Shown here: positions 17,543 to 25,992 of the stretch, piece by piece
How positions within the stretch are numbered: the stretch's first letter is position 1
Layout: the number at the start of each line of letters is the position of its first letter
DNA from: Halomonas sp. DQ26W
GTDB taxonomy: Bacteria; Pseudomonadota; Gammaproteobacteria; Pseudomonadales; Halomonadaceae
Length of the DNA: 64,000 bases
NCBI RefSeq assembly: GCF_003339685.1
Contig: NZ_QPKI01000004.1
Span: forward strand, 98,265 to 162,264
Direction: 5' to 3'
Notes under the pieces: generated by a model
Told to the model about the DNA's origin: nothing
The model's input: the letters and a program-made list of their open reading frames with translations, nothing else
Database searches by the model: none
Position numbers and translations under genes: made by a program

Positions 17543-18235
17543 ATGTTTGACGCCATATCCACCTATCTCAATCACCTGATCTACGGCTACTACCCGTACC
17601 TGGTTGGTACCGTCTTCCTGATCGGCAGCCTGATGCGCTACGACCATGGCCAGTTCACCTGGAAGACCGGCTCCAGCCAGATGCTGTCGTCGAAGAACAT
17701 GCGCCTGGCCAGCAACCTGTTCCATGTCGGCATCATCGTGATCTTCTTCGGCCACCTGTTCGGCATGCTGACCCCGCACTGGATGTACGACCGGTTCCTG
17801 GATCCCGGCACCAAGCAGCTTCTCGCCATCGTGGTGGGCGGCATCGCCGGTGCCATGTGCGTGGTGGGTGGTGCCATGCTGCTGCATCGCCGCCTCACCA
17901 ACGTCCGGGTTCGGGCCTCATCGAGCACCATGGATACCGCCATCCTCGGCCTGATCGTGTTCCAGGCGGCGCTGGGAATGGTCACCATCCTCTTCTCCCT
18001 GGGTCACATGGATGGCGAGATGATGGTTACCCTGGCCAGCTGGGCCCAGGCGATCGTCTTCTTCGGCGGCGGCGCCGCCTACTACATGGATGAGGTCTCC
18101 TGGATCTACAAGCTGCACATCTTCGTCGGCCTGACCATCATTCTGCTGTTCCCATTCTCGCGGTTGGTGCATGTCTGGAGCGTGCCGTTCGGGTATATCA
18201 CTAGGCGCTACCAGCTGGTCCGCCGCCGGGGCTAA
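17543..18235 (+). CDS. narI: Respiratory nitrate reductase, gamma subunit NarI (cytochrome b)
   Basis: 230 residues with five transmembrane helices, beginning with YLNHLIYGYYPYLVGTVFL. It holds two b-type haems through helix histidines (for example in NLFHVGIIVIFFGHLFGM and LHIFVGLTIILLFPFSRLVHV), takes electrons from quinol and anchors NarGH. A ribosome-binding site AGGAGAAC lies just after narJ, and it closes the narGHJI operon. An apparent repeat-rich gap of nearly 400 bases follows. Confidence 0.96.
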   Translation: MFDAISTYLNHLIYGYYPYLVGTVFLIGSLMRYDHGQFTWKTGSSQMLSSKNMRLASNLFHVGIIVIFFGHLFGMLTPHWMYDRFLDPGTKQLLAIVVGGIAGAMCVVGGAMLLHRRLTNVRVRASSSTMDTAILGLIVFQAALGMVTILFSLGHMDGEMMVTLASWAQAIVFFGGGAAYYMDEVSWIYKLHIFVGLTIILLFPFSRLVHVWSVPFGYITRRYQLVRRRG

Positions 18236-18268
18236 GTACAAGCTGGCAGAGCTCGGCCAGACGTTGTT

Positions 18269-18328
18269 GGAGATCGACTTAAAATGCTCATTTACAAACA
18301 CGTAAACTCCGCTTTTTCGTCGATCTCC
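18269..18328 (-). repeat. Hairpin repeat, copy 1 (compensatory pair with 57738-57796)
   Basis: Ten-base perfect arms GGAGATCGAC / GTCGATCTCC enclose a 40-base interior that contains an inner TTTAC...GTAAA stem. The reverse complement aligns with the sequence at 57738-57796, and the similarity extends some 17 bases beyond one arm (GGCCGAGC versus GGCCAAGC). This gives a dispersed, structured repeat located 33 bases after narI. See the finding for the covariation argument. Confidence 0.6.
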
Positions 18329-18393
18329 GCCTAGTATGGCCATCGCTCGCTCGCTCGCTCAGCTTCGCGAGTCTCGGAGCTTCCCGTGAGGGG

Positions 18394-18602
18394 CGCCGGG
18401 GACAGGCCGAAGAGGAGGTCCTTCGCCATGGGTGAGGAGCACTGCTCCGAACGGGCTGACCATCGCTCGCTCAGCTTCGCGAATAATGGCACCACCGAGC
18501 GGGCCGGGGACAGGTGGACGAGGAGGTCTTTTTCCAGGGATGGAAAAAGTAGCGTCCAGGGAAGGATTCACAGCGCCTCCTCGGAAACCTGGTCCCCGGG
18601 CC
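18394..18602. repeat. Nested palindromic intergenic element, one partial and one full copy
   Basis: GCCGGGGACAGG occurs at 18395 and again at 18503, each followed by a GAGGAGGTC block, giving a 108-base period. The second copy ends at 18588-18602 in CCTGGTCCCCGGGCC, the near-perfect inverse of its start. At its centre TTTTTCCA-GGGA-TGGAAAAA forms an 8-base perfect hairpin (18529-18548). A CATCGCTCGCTC...AGCTTCGCGA block also occurs twice (from 18341 and from 18461). Long-open frames through here are not genes. Such elements are typical of Halomonas intergenic regions in my recollection. Confidence 0.6.
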
Positions 18603-18632
18603 TGCTCCGGCAAGATTATTGAGGTGAATGAC

Positions 18633-19454
18633 ATGCAAATGATCGAGATCGAACAGCTGCCGGGCCGCGTCACCCCGCCGCCCATCAGGGTCGGCGGCAA
18701 GGCCATCGACGAAGAGAGCATCGCCCGGGAGATGCAGTACCATCCCGCGGGAACCGCCGGTGAGGCGCAGCTCCAGGCCGCACGAGCACTGGTCGTTCGC
18801 GAGCTGCTGCGTCAGCGTGCCGTCGAGCTGGGCCTGGTGGCGGCCGACGAGGCCGAGGAAGGCGACAGCGACGCCGCCATCGCCGGTCTTCTGGAGCAGG
18901 AACTGGTGGTGCCGGAACCCACGGAGGCTGACTGCCGGCGCTTTTTCGATGCTGCTCCGGAGCGCTTCAGCGAGCCTACCCGGCTGGCCGTTCGCCACAT
19001 CCTGCTGGCCGCCGCGCCGGACGATGTGCCGTCCCGTGATGCCCAGTACCGCTTGGGTGAGACGCTGATCGCAGAGATGGAATATAATCCCGAACGCTTC
19101 ACCGAATTCGCCATGCGCCACTCGGCGTGTCCATCGAAGGAGGAGGGTGGCGAGCTGGGCTGGCTTGCGCCGGGACAGACCGTCGGTGAACTGGACCGTG
19201 CCCTGCAGCACCTCCCCGAAGGGCTCCACGAGCGGCCGCTGGCCTCGCGCTATGGCTGGCACGTGATCCTGATCGATCAGCGTGCCGAGGGTCAGCCACT
19301 GCCCTTCGAGCAGGTGGTCGACCGCGTGCGTCACAACCTGCGTGAGCAGGCGACGCGCCGCGCCCTGCGCCACTACCTGCTGGCGCTAGAGGCCGAGGTG
19401 GGCGTCGAGGGAATTGCCCTTGACGATGATGGTGCCGGTAGTCTCATGCAATAG
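18633..19454 (+). CDS. Peptidyl-prolyl cis-trans isomerase, PpiC/parvulin (NifM-like)
   Basis: 273 residues. The parvulin rotamase domain lies at about residues 125-225 (LAVRHILLAA, FAMRHSACPSKEEGGELGWLAPGQ, SRYGWHVILIDQR). The N-terminal helical part contains the short helical block typical of NifM/SurA-like isomerases. No signal peptide is evident, so it probably acts in the cytoplasm. A GAGGTGA site sets the start; the longer frame upstream runs through repeats. Location just after narGHJI and before molybdenum-cofactor genes suggests a folding role for nitrate reductase, as parvulins recur at nar loci. Confidence 0.88.
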   Translation: MQMIEIEQLPGRVTPPPIRVGGKAIDEESIAREMQYHPAGTAGEAQLQAARALVVRELLRQRAVELGLVAADEAEEGDSDAAIAGLLEQELVVPEPTEADCRRFFDAAPERFSEPTRLAVRHILLAAAPDDVPSRDAQYRLGETLIAEMEYNPERFTEFAMRHSACPSKEEGGELGWLAPGQTVGELDRALQHLPEGLHERPLASRYGWHVILIDQRAEGQPLPFEQVVDRVRHNLREQATRRALRHYLLALEAEVGVEGIALDDDGAGSLMQ

Positions 19455-19460
19455 GAGCTC

Positions 19461-20048
19461 ATGATGTCCCATGTTCACGCTGATACCCCCTTCGCACCGC
19501 TCGGTATCGCCGTGCTGACCGTATCCGATACGCGTGGCTTCGACCGCGACGGCAGTGGCGATCTGCTCAGCGAGCGCCTGTCCGAGGCGGGCCATGCGTT
19601 GGTCGAGCGACGTATCGTGCCTGACGATATCTACCGTATCCGGGCGACCGTATCGAAGTGGGTGGTACGCGAGGATATACAGGTAATCCTGGTCAACGGG
19701 GGGACGGGATTCACCACTCGGGATACCACGCCGGAAGCACTGACACCGCTCTTCGACAGGGCGGTCGACGGATACGGCGAGCTGTTCCGTCAGCTCTCCT
19801 ACCAGACGATCGGCACATCCACGATCCAGTCCCGTGCCGTGGCGGGCGTCGCCAACGGCACGCTGATATTCGCCATGCCCGGATCGCCCAAGGCCTGTGC
19901 CACCGCCTGGGATGGCATCCTTCTCGCCCAGCTCGATGCCCGCACCCGACCGTGCAACTTCGTGGCTATGGTACTGCCCGAACAGTCGCGCTGTGTCACG
20001 CGAAGCGCCGAAGCGGCACCTGATCACGGTCAAGGAGCGCACGCATGA
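19461..20048 (+). CDS. moaB: Molybdenum cofactor biosynthesis protein MoaB
   Basis: 195 residues of the MoaB/Mog fold: GIAVLTVSDTRGFDRDGSGD, then VNGGTGFTTRDTTPEAL and the GVANGTLIFAMPGSPKA loop. These are the signature parts of molybdopterin-binding proteins that adenylylate molybdopterin. The C-terminal extension of about 25 residues is not conserved. AGGAGCTC precedes a double ATG. The last bases overlap the moeA start (ATGA), giving a moaB-moeA unit dedicated to the nitrate reductase cofactor. Confidence 0.93.
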   Translation: MMSHVHADTPFAPLGIAVLTVSDTRGFDRDGSGDLLSERLSEAGHALVERRIVPDDIYRIRATVSKWVVREDIQVILVNGGTGFTTRDTTPEALTPLFDRAVDGYGELFRQLSYQTIGTSTIQSRAVAGVANGTLIFAMPGSPKACATAWDGILLAQLDARTRPCNFVAMVLPEQSRCVTRSAEAAPDHGQGAHA

Positions 20049-21286
20049 GCTGTGCCAGTCTTGCCAAAGGTCTACTCGACCTGGATGTCGCCAGGGCGCA
20101 AATGATCGCTGCGGCCGAGGTGGTCCAGGGTGAAGAGTCCGTGGCACTCGACCAGGCCTTCGGCAGGGTGCTGTCGCGCGACCTTACCGCCCGCCTGGAT
20201 ATGCCGGGCATCGACAACAGCGCGATGGACGGCTATGCCCTGCGTGTGTCGGAACTCGGGGAGCGGGGTCTACCCGTCGTCCTGCGGGTGCCGGCGGGGG
20301 CAGCGGTCTCGACGCTGCCCGAAGGCGGCTGTGCGCGCATCTTCACCGGCGCACCGGTGCCCACGGGTGCCGACTGCGTGATTCCCCAGGAGCGAGTCAC
20401 GCTGGATGATGAGGGCTGCATACATGTCAGCGGCGAGGCGAGGTCGGGGGCCAACATTCGCTGCCGGGGCGAGGAGTACCGTGCTGGCGATGCCCTGCTA
20501 CCGGCAGGTTCGACCCTCAATGCTCCGGCTCTGGCCATGCTGGCGAGCCAGGGGATAGCCGAGGTTCCGGTATTGCCGCGCCTGACGGTGGCGTTGATCT
20601 CCACCGGCGACGAGCTGATCGAACCCGGCGAGCCTTGCCTGCCGGAACAGGTCTACAACAGCAATCGTGTGATGTTAAAAGCGCTGCTCGAGCAGGCGAG
20701 CTGCGAGGTGCTTGACCTTGGCATCATCGGTGATACGGCAGAGGCGCTGCATGCAGCCTTGACCACCGCCCGCGACAGCGCCGACCTGGTAATCTGCACC
20801 GGCGGCGTATCGGTGGGAGAGGAGGACCATGTCCGTCCGGTGCTCGAGGCGTTGGGCGGAGTGGTGTTTCACGGCGTGGCGATCAAGCCCGGCAAGCCCT
20901 TCGCGTTCGGCTTCCTGGACGATGATTCGGCAAAGGGTGTACCGCTCATCGCATTGCCGGGGAATCCGGTGGCGTCGCTGGTGGGGTGGCAGTTCCTGGC
21001 CAGGCCCTTCGTCCATGGGTGCCAGGGGCGCTCCGTCGAACCATTACAAAAATTCAGTGTTCGTGCCGGCTTTTCGCGGCGCGCCAGCCCGGGACGTCGT
21101 GAGTTGCTGCGAGTCGTGCTCGACTGGCAACATGGCCTTCCAGTAGCCTTTATTGCTGGTGGGCAGGGGTCGCACATGCTGCGGGCAGCCAGCCAGGCAC
21201 ACGGCTATCTGATGATGGCCGCCGATACTGATGTGGAGGAAGGTCATGAATACCCCTATCTGCCCGCCGGACAATTCGTCGGCTGA
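20045..21286 (+). CDS. moeA: Molybdopterin molybdenumtransferase MoeA
   Basis: 413 residues with the MoeA domains in order: N-terminal LDQAFGRVLSRDL and DMPGIDNSAMDGYAL, FTGAPVPTGADCV, the central molybdopterin-binding VALISTGDEL, GGVSVGEEDHV and LPGNPVASLVGW, and a C-terminal beta-barrel. It inserts molybdate into adenylylated molybdopterin. It overlaps moaB by four bases and the regulator gene by about 41 bases, so this is one transcription unit. Confidence 0.95.
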   Translation: MSCASLAKGLLDLDVARAQMIAAAEVVQGEESVALDQAFGRVLSRDLTARLDMPGIDNSAMDGYALRVSELGERGLPVVLRVPAGAAVSTLPEGGCARIFTGAPVPTGADCVIPQERVTLDDEGCIHVSGEARSGANIRCRGEEYRAGDALLPAGSTLNAPALAMLASQGIAEVPVLPRLTVALISTGDELIEPGEPCLPEQVYNSNRVMLKALLEQASCEVLDLGIIGDTAEALHAALTTARDSADLVICTGGVSVGEEDHVRPVLEALGGVVFHGVAIKPGKPFAFGFLDDDSAKGVPLIALPGNPVASLVGWQFLARPFVHGCQGRSVEPLQKFSVRAGFSRRASPGRRELLRVVLDWQHGLPVAFIAGGQGSHMLRAASQAHGYLMMAADTDVEEGHEYPYLPAGQFVG

Positions 21287-21989
21287 CCTGCTGTTCAAGC
21301 CCAAGCAGCTGCGCGAGCTGGTCCACGGTGTGCCGTGGCTGGGTGGACTCGATGAAGACAAAGTGACGTCGCTGCTGGAAGACTCCGAGCTGCGCGCACT
21401 GAAGAGTCGCGAGTGGCTGTTTCGTCAGGATGCCCCAGCCCATTGGTTGTATATCGTCATCAACGGCGCTGTGCGCCTGACGCGCGCCGCGGGGGATGGA
21501 CGCCTGGCCACCATTCGCTGCGTGGAGCGCGGCGGCACCCTGGGCGAGCTGAGTATGGTATCGAGCGCCGGTGTCTATCTCTACTCGGCGGAAGCGCTGC
21601 GCCGTACCCATGTGCTGACCATTCCGGCCCAGCGCTGTCGCGACATCATGGATCGCCAGCCCGCCTGTCGTGCCGAATTCATGAGCCGCCTGGCCCTCGA
21701 GCTGACCGAGCGGCTCGAGGACTTGGCGCTGTTGACCCAGGCGGATGCCATGTCGCGGCTGGTCAGCTATGTTCTGCGCCAGCTGCCTGCCGGCCGCTCG
21801 AAGTCGCAGCGGGTGGTGCGCCTCTCCATACCCAAGCGCTGGCTTGCCGCCCAGCTCGCCATGACACCCGAGACCTTGTCGCGGCTACTGGCCAAGTTGC
21901 GCGACTGCGGAGCCATCAATATCGACCGTCAGCGCCTGGTGGTGCTCGATGAGCAGAAGCTGCGTGACGCCATGATGACGGATGACTAG
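21246..21989 (+). CDS. Crp/Fnr-family regulator without Fe-S cysteines (DNR/NarR-like)
   Basis: 247 residues with an N-terminal cyclic-nucleotide-type barrel and a C-terminal winged helix containing RWLAAQLAMTPETLSRLLAKL. The E, S and R of ETLSR are the FNR-type residues that read TTGAT half-sites. The N-terminus has a single cysteine (C6), so the [4Fe-4S] oxygen sensor of true FNR is absent; a haem/NO-sensing DNR or a NarR type is more likely. The start at 21246 follows GTGGAGGAAGG inside the end of moeA. It is a natural candidate regulator for the FNR-like boxes in this island. Confidence 0.85.
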   Translation: MNTPICPPDNSSADLLFKPKQLRELVHGVPWLGGLDEDKVTSLLEDSELRALKSREWLFRQDAPAHWLYIVINGAVRLTRAAGDGRLATIRCVERGGTLGELSMVSSAGVYLYSAEALRRTHVLTIPAQRCRDIMDRQPACRAEFMSRLALELTERLEDLALLTQADAMSRLVSYVLRQLPAGRSKSQRVVRLSIPKRWLAAQLAMTPETLSRLLAKLRDCGAINIDRQRLVVLDEQKLRDAMMTDD

Positions 21990-22026
21990 ACAGGTGACAG
22001 ACTGGCCTGTCGCAAGGGGAGGCAAC

Positions 22027-22431
22027 ATGTCCCGCACTATCAAGAAGCCGCGCACCCTGGTCTACTCCTGTTCCGGTTGTTCTGACGTTGCACAGCTGGC
22101 CAACGACGTCGCCCTGTCACTCGATCACACCGGGGTGGCGGAGATGTCTTGTATCGCCGGCGTAGGCGGTGGTGTGCCCGGCCTGGTTAAGACCGCCCGC
22201 TCCGGGCGCCCCATCGTCGCCATCGACGGCTGTCAGATGCACTGTGTCACCCACTGCCTGGCCAACGCTGACGTCATTGCCACCGAACACGTCAAGCTCT
22301 ATGAGCAGGGCTTTCGCAAGCGGCGCGGCCAGAACTACGACGACGACACCGTCAACGAGGTCGTCGAGCAGGTTGGCGAGCTGATAGCCCGCCTGCCGAT
22401 GAAAACGATTCCCGCCACTGAGCGCAACTAA
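22027..22431 (+). CDS. DGC-domain putative zinc-binding protein
   Basis: 134 residues with cysteine motifs YSCSGCSD, SCIAGVGGG and DGCQMHCVTHCL, the pattern of the DGC family of putative zinc- or metal-binding proteins. The biochemical role of the family is not known to me. AAGGGGAGGCAAC precedes the ATG. It follows the Crp/Fnr gene by 37 bases on the same strand and is the last gene of the narGHJI-ppiC-moaB-moeA run, so a link to anaerobic metabolism or metal handling is likely but inferred. Confidence 0.78.
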   Translation: MSRTIKKPRTLVYSCSGCSDVAQLANDVALSLDHTGVAEMSCIAGVGGGVPGLVKTARSGRPIVAIDGCQMHCVTHCLANADVIATEHVKLYEQGFRKRRGQNYDDDTVNEVVEQVGELIARLPMKTIPATERN

Positions 22432-22467
22432 CGGGACGGGTTCGAATTCGTGTCACCCGGCCGTGGA

Positions 22468-23097
22468 TTACGATACATGATCATGCCGGGCCTGGAAGCG
22501 TTGCAGCTCTCGGACTCGTGGCGTCTGCCCGGTGAAGATCTCTACGTAGGCGGGTATGCGCCGCATGCGCACCTCGAGCGCCTCCTGGGTCTTCATCGAG
22601 ATATAGCCGATCTGGGTGAGGTAGATGGTGCGGCCGCGGACGTTGGCCGCCAGCGGTTCATGGCCGTAGCGCTCGAACATACGCGTCAGCGCCTCGATGC
22701 GCGCTTCGTCCGCGGTATCAATCTCCCTTGATACCTCCTCGGACTGCAGCGCCCAGCTACGCATCGCGAACTCCAGTTGGGAGTCGAAAAGCCCGGAATC
22801 CAGCCAGCAGTCGAAGACGTTGAGAATCGCTTCGGTAATGCTCTCGGCATAGGCTTCGGTCTGCCCTACCAGTCCTTGGGTGTTCTTCTCCCGCCAGCGC
22901 TCAACCAGCGCGTTCAGCAACGCCTCGCGATCCTTGAAAAACCAGTAGAAGCTGGTGCGCGAGACCTCGAGCCGCTTGGCCAGCGGCAGGATCCGCACGC
23001 TATCCACACCGGAGTCGAGCAGCAGCTCGAAGGCGGCATCGAGCCAGGCGTCGCGGGAGCCTTTCCATTTGGTGCTGTGGTCACTGCCGGTTGGCAT
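22468..23097 (-). CDS. TetR-family transcriptional regulator
   Basis: 209 residues with an N-terminal helix-turn-helix at about residues 14-60 (AWLDAAFELLLDSGVDSVRI, LAKRLEVSRTSFYWFFKDREALL). The C-terminal helical ligand domain is not assignable to a subgroup. It lies 33 bases downstream of the flavoenzyme gene on the same strand, and probably controls the thioesterase-flavoenzyme operon and perhaps the divergent ABC importer. Effector unknown. Confidence 0.85.
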   Translation of the reverse strand: MPTGSDHSTKWKGSRDAWLDAAFELLLDSGVDSVRILPLAKRLEVSRTSFYWFFKDREALLNALVERWREKNTQGLVGQTEAYAESITEAILNVFDCWLDSGLFDSQLEFAMRSWALQSEEVSREIDTADEARIEALTRMFERYGHEPLAANVRGRTIYLTQIGYISMKTQEALEVRMRRIPAYVEIFTGQTPRVRELQRFQARHDHVS

Positions 23098-23130
23098 CGA
23101 GAGGGTCTCCCTGTTTCGGGTGCCAGGCCA

Positions 23131-25182
23131 CTATATATCCTTGACCAGCCGCAGGGCATCGTAGATCGCCGCGTGGGTATTACGCGACTCGATGGCATCG
23201 CCGATGCGGAACAGCTGGAAGCTGCCGTCCGGGTTACGGACAACCGCCTGAGTCCGGCCGGTGATCAGGTCCTCGTAGTCCACCTCGCCGCCGTTGCTTG
23301 AATGTGGCTTCAGCTCGAAGTAGACGTCGGCCATTGGCGTGATGCCGTAGTTGACCACCACCTGGTCGATGCGCCGCTCCTGGTCCAGGTCCAACTGATC
23401 CTGAACGGCATAGTCGCTGGTGATCCTGGCGAGCAGCTCGCCGCCGTCGCGCTGCACGGACTTCAGCCGGTAGGTGGGCGTGAAGGTGACGTTGGGCCGC
23501 TGCAGGGCGCGCATGTAGGGCACCAGGTTCATGGCCATGATCTCCGCCGAGAAGGTGCGGTCCGGCGTCATGATCTCGAGCTCGGCCCCGGTGGCGGCTA
23601 TGATTTCCGCCGCCTGCATGGCGGCATGATCGCCGGCATCGTCGAACAGCAATACCCGGCTGCCCGAGGCCACGTGCCCGGAAAGGATGTCCCAGGTGTT
23701 GACCACCAGATCGCTGCCGACCTCGGGCTGGTATTCCAGGGGATAGCCGCCGGTGGCCACGATCACTACATCCGGCTTCTCGGCGAGCACGTCCTCGACC
23801 TCGGCCCAGATGCCGTAGCGGATCTCGACGCCGAGTGCCTCGCAGCGTTCCAGGCGCCAGTCGATGATGCCCATCATCTCGCGACGGCGCTCGCTCTTCG
23901 CTGTGAGGCGCACCTGGCCGCCGGCATCGCTGGCAGCTTCCAGTACCACGACCTCGTGACCCCGCTCACCGGCGACGCGGGCGGCCTCCAGCCCTGCGGG
24001 TCCGGCGCCGATGATCACCACCCGCCGCTTCTGCGTTGCCTTGGGGATGGTGTGGGGCATGGTGGTTTCGCGCCCGGTGGCGGCGTTGTGGATGCAGTAG
24101 GCGGCGCCGCCCTGGTAGATGCGGTCGAGGCAGTAGTTGGCGCCGACGCAGGGGCGGATCTCTTCCTCGCGGCCTTCCATGATCTTGCGCACGATGTGCG
24201 GGTCGGCCATGTGGGCGCGGGTCATGCCGATCATGTCGACCTTGCCCGAGGCGATGGCATGGCGCGCGGTGGCGACGTCCTGGATCTTGGCGCCATGGAA
24301 GGTGGGGAAGTCCACCTGTCGACGGATCTCTCCGGCGAAGTCCAGGTGCGGGGCGCTCGGCATGCCCTGGATGGGAATCACGTCGGTGAGCCCGGCATCG
24401 GTGTCGATATGACCGCGAACCACGTTGAGGAAGTCGACCAGGCCGCTCTCCTTCAGGCGCCACGAGATCGCCATCCCGTCGTTGGCCGTCAGTCCGCCCG
24501 GCAGCATCTCGTCGCCGGTATAGCGCACCCCGACGATGAAATCCTCACCGACTCGCTGGCGAATGGCGCACAGCACGTCGAAGGTGAAACGCAGCCGGTT
24601 GTCGAGATCGCCCCCGTAGGGTGCCTCGAGGGTATTGGTCAGCGATGACCAGAACTGGTCCATTAGGTGGCCATAGGCCTGCAGCTCGATGCCGTCGAGG
24701 CCGGCGGCGTGCATACGTTCGGCGGCGTCGGCATAGTCACGGATCAGACGCTCGATGTCCCACTCCTCCACCTGCTTGGGAAAGGCACGGTGGGAGGCTT
24801 CACGACGATGCGAGGCCGATACCGCCGGTAGCCAGTCGCCCTTGTCCCAGCGGGTACGCCGCCCCAGATGCGTCAGCTGAATCATCACCGCGGTGCCGTG
24901 TTCATGGCAGGCGTCGGTGAGCTCGCGCATCCAGGGCACCACCTCGTCCTTGTAGGCCAGGATGTTGTTGAACACCGGAGGGCTGTCCTTGGCTACCGCT
25001 GCTGATCCTGCAGTCATGGTCAGGCCAAGACCGGCCCGGGCCCGCTCGACGTGATATTCACGATAAAGCGCCTTGGGCATCCCCTCCTCGGGGTAGGCGG
25101 GCTCGTGGGACGTCATCATCAGCCGGTTCTTCAGCGTGAGATGCTTGAGCTGGAAGGGCTGCAGCAGCGGATCGTTGGCCAT
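23131..25182 (-). CDS. FMN/FAD/Fe-S oxidoreductase, DgcA / N-methylproline demethylase-like
   Basis: 683 residues in the old-yellow-enzyme multidomain family. It has an N-terminal FMN barrel (about 1-360, with VMIQLTHLGRR and IELQAYGHLMDQF), an iron-sulfur region and a C-terminal FAD/NAD module starting RRVVIIGAGPAGLEAARV. The overall sequence looks like dimethylglycine or N-methylproline demethylases. The cluster region reads C345-x5-C351-x11-C363; the second cysteine of the usual CxxC is alanine (CVGA). The product would oxidise an N-methyl amine. Gene order with a betainyl-CoA-type thioesterase supports quaternary-amine catabolism. Confidence 0.78.
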   Translation of the reverse strand: MANDPLLQPFQLKHLTLKNRLMMTSHEPAYPEEGMPKALYREYHVERARAGLGLTMTAGSAAVAKDSPPVFNNILAYKDEVVPWMRELTDACHEHGTAVMIQLTHLGRRTRWDKGDWLPAVSASHRREASHRAFPKQVEEWDIERLIRDYADAAERMHAAGLDGIELQAYGHLMDQFWSSLTNTLEAPYGGDLDNRLRFTFDVLCAIRQRVGEDFIVGVRYTGDEMLPGGLTANDGMAISWRLKESGLVDFLNVVRGHIDTDAGLTDVIPIQGMPSAPHLDFAGEIRRQVDFPTFHGAKIQDVATARHAIASGKVDMIGMTRAHMADPHIVRKIMEGREEEIRPCVGANYCLDRIYQGGAAYCIHNAATGRETTMPHTIPKATQKRRVVIIGAGPAGLEAARVAGERGHEVVVLEAASDAGGQVRLTAKSERRREMMGIIDWRLERCEALGVEIRYGIWAEVEDVLAEKPDVVIVATGGYPLEYQPEVGSDLVVNTWDILSGHVASGSRVLLFDDAGDHAAMQAAEIIAATGAELEIMTPDRTFSAEIMAMNLVPYMRALQRPNVTFTPTYRLKSVQRDGGELLARITSDYAVQDQLDLDQERRIDQVVVNYGITPMADVYFELKPHSSNGGEVDYEDLITGRTQAVVRNPDGSFQLFRIGDAIESRNTHAAIYDALRLVKDI

Positions 25183-25281
25183 GGCCAGGCCTCCATCTTG
25201 TTGTCTGTCTCACAACAGTAGTGATGGATGTACACATGTGTCAATTATATATTCACCGCTGTATAAGGCGGGCGATGAAGG

Positions 25282-25773
25282 CTATCTTGCGACGAGGCTT
25301 GTCGCGACGCTTCTCACCCCCCGCGGAATGCCGATACGCCGCCCGGCGACTGCTGGCCAGGCGTCCGGCTTGGCCCAGGGCAGGGCGGCGATGGCCTCGG
25401 TCACCGGTTCCGGAAACGCCGCCGAGCGGCCCCTCTGCCGGTCGATGCCCATCAGCATCTGCTCGCTGGTGGCCAGCTGCTCGCCCTGGTCATCGCGCAT
25501 CGAGAAGAACACATGCAGCCGCTTGGCGTCGCGGTCCAGCAGGGTGATGTCTACGGCCAGCAGCTGGCCCTCGTGGGCTTCGCGTCGATAGCAGAGGTGG
25601 GTTTCCAGGGTATAGATCGTCAGACCGTGTTGCGTCCGACCCTTTTCGTCGAGGCCGATACCGTCCATCAGCGCCTCCACCGCCAGGGAGAAGACCCTGG
25701 CGTATTCGGCGTCGTTCATATGGCCGTTATAGTCGACCCACTCGGGGGCGACTCGCGTTTCCAGTAGTACCAT
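25282..25773 (-). CDS. Hotdog-fold thioesterase, betainyl-CoA thioesterase-like
   Basis: 163 residues of the 4-hydroxybenzoyl-CoA thioesterase type hotdog fold, opening with RVAPEWVDYNGHMNDAEYARVF, where the D-x-x-G-H-x-N motif holds the catalytic aspartate. The fold continues with VDITLLDRDAKRLHVFFSM. Small thioesterases of this kind act on betainyl-CoA in bacterial carnitine breakdown (CdhB-like), which fits the demethylase next to it. A ribosome-binding GAGGGAG lies upstream. The 219-base gap to the divergent importer gene is the likely shared regulatory region. Confidence 0.7.
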   Translation of the reverse strand: MVLLETRVAPEWVDYNGHMNDAEYARVFSLAVEALMDGIGLDEKGRTQHGLTIYTLETHLCYRREAHEGQLLAVDITLLDRDAKRLHVFFSMRDDQGEQLATSEQMLMGIDRQRGRSAAFPEPVTEAIAALPWAKPDAWPAVAGRRIGIPRGVRSVATSLVAR

Positions 25774-25992
25774 TCCATTTCTCCCTCGGCCGGTGTCGTC
25801 GATGGCACGGTATTTTCTGTGCAGATCGAGGCGTTCCGACTACGTAAAAATCACTCTGTAAAAAATGCAACTACCGATAGTCAAAATAGCGCTGAAAGCC
25901 TCTCGCCGTGCGAGGCTGGCATTATTGACTAAGGTATGGGAGAAGACTAACAGGGCTTTGGCCCAACAAACGCTCGATTGAGGAATAACAAG

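Noticed and set aside
18432..18632. N-terminal extension of the PpiC gene by 67 codons
   Set aside because: The extension translates repeat DNA; a good ribosome-binding site precedes the ATG at 18633.
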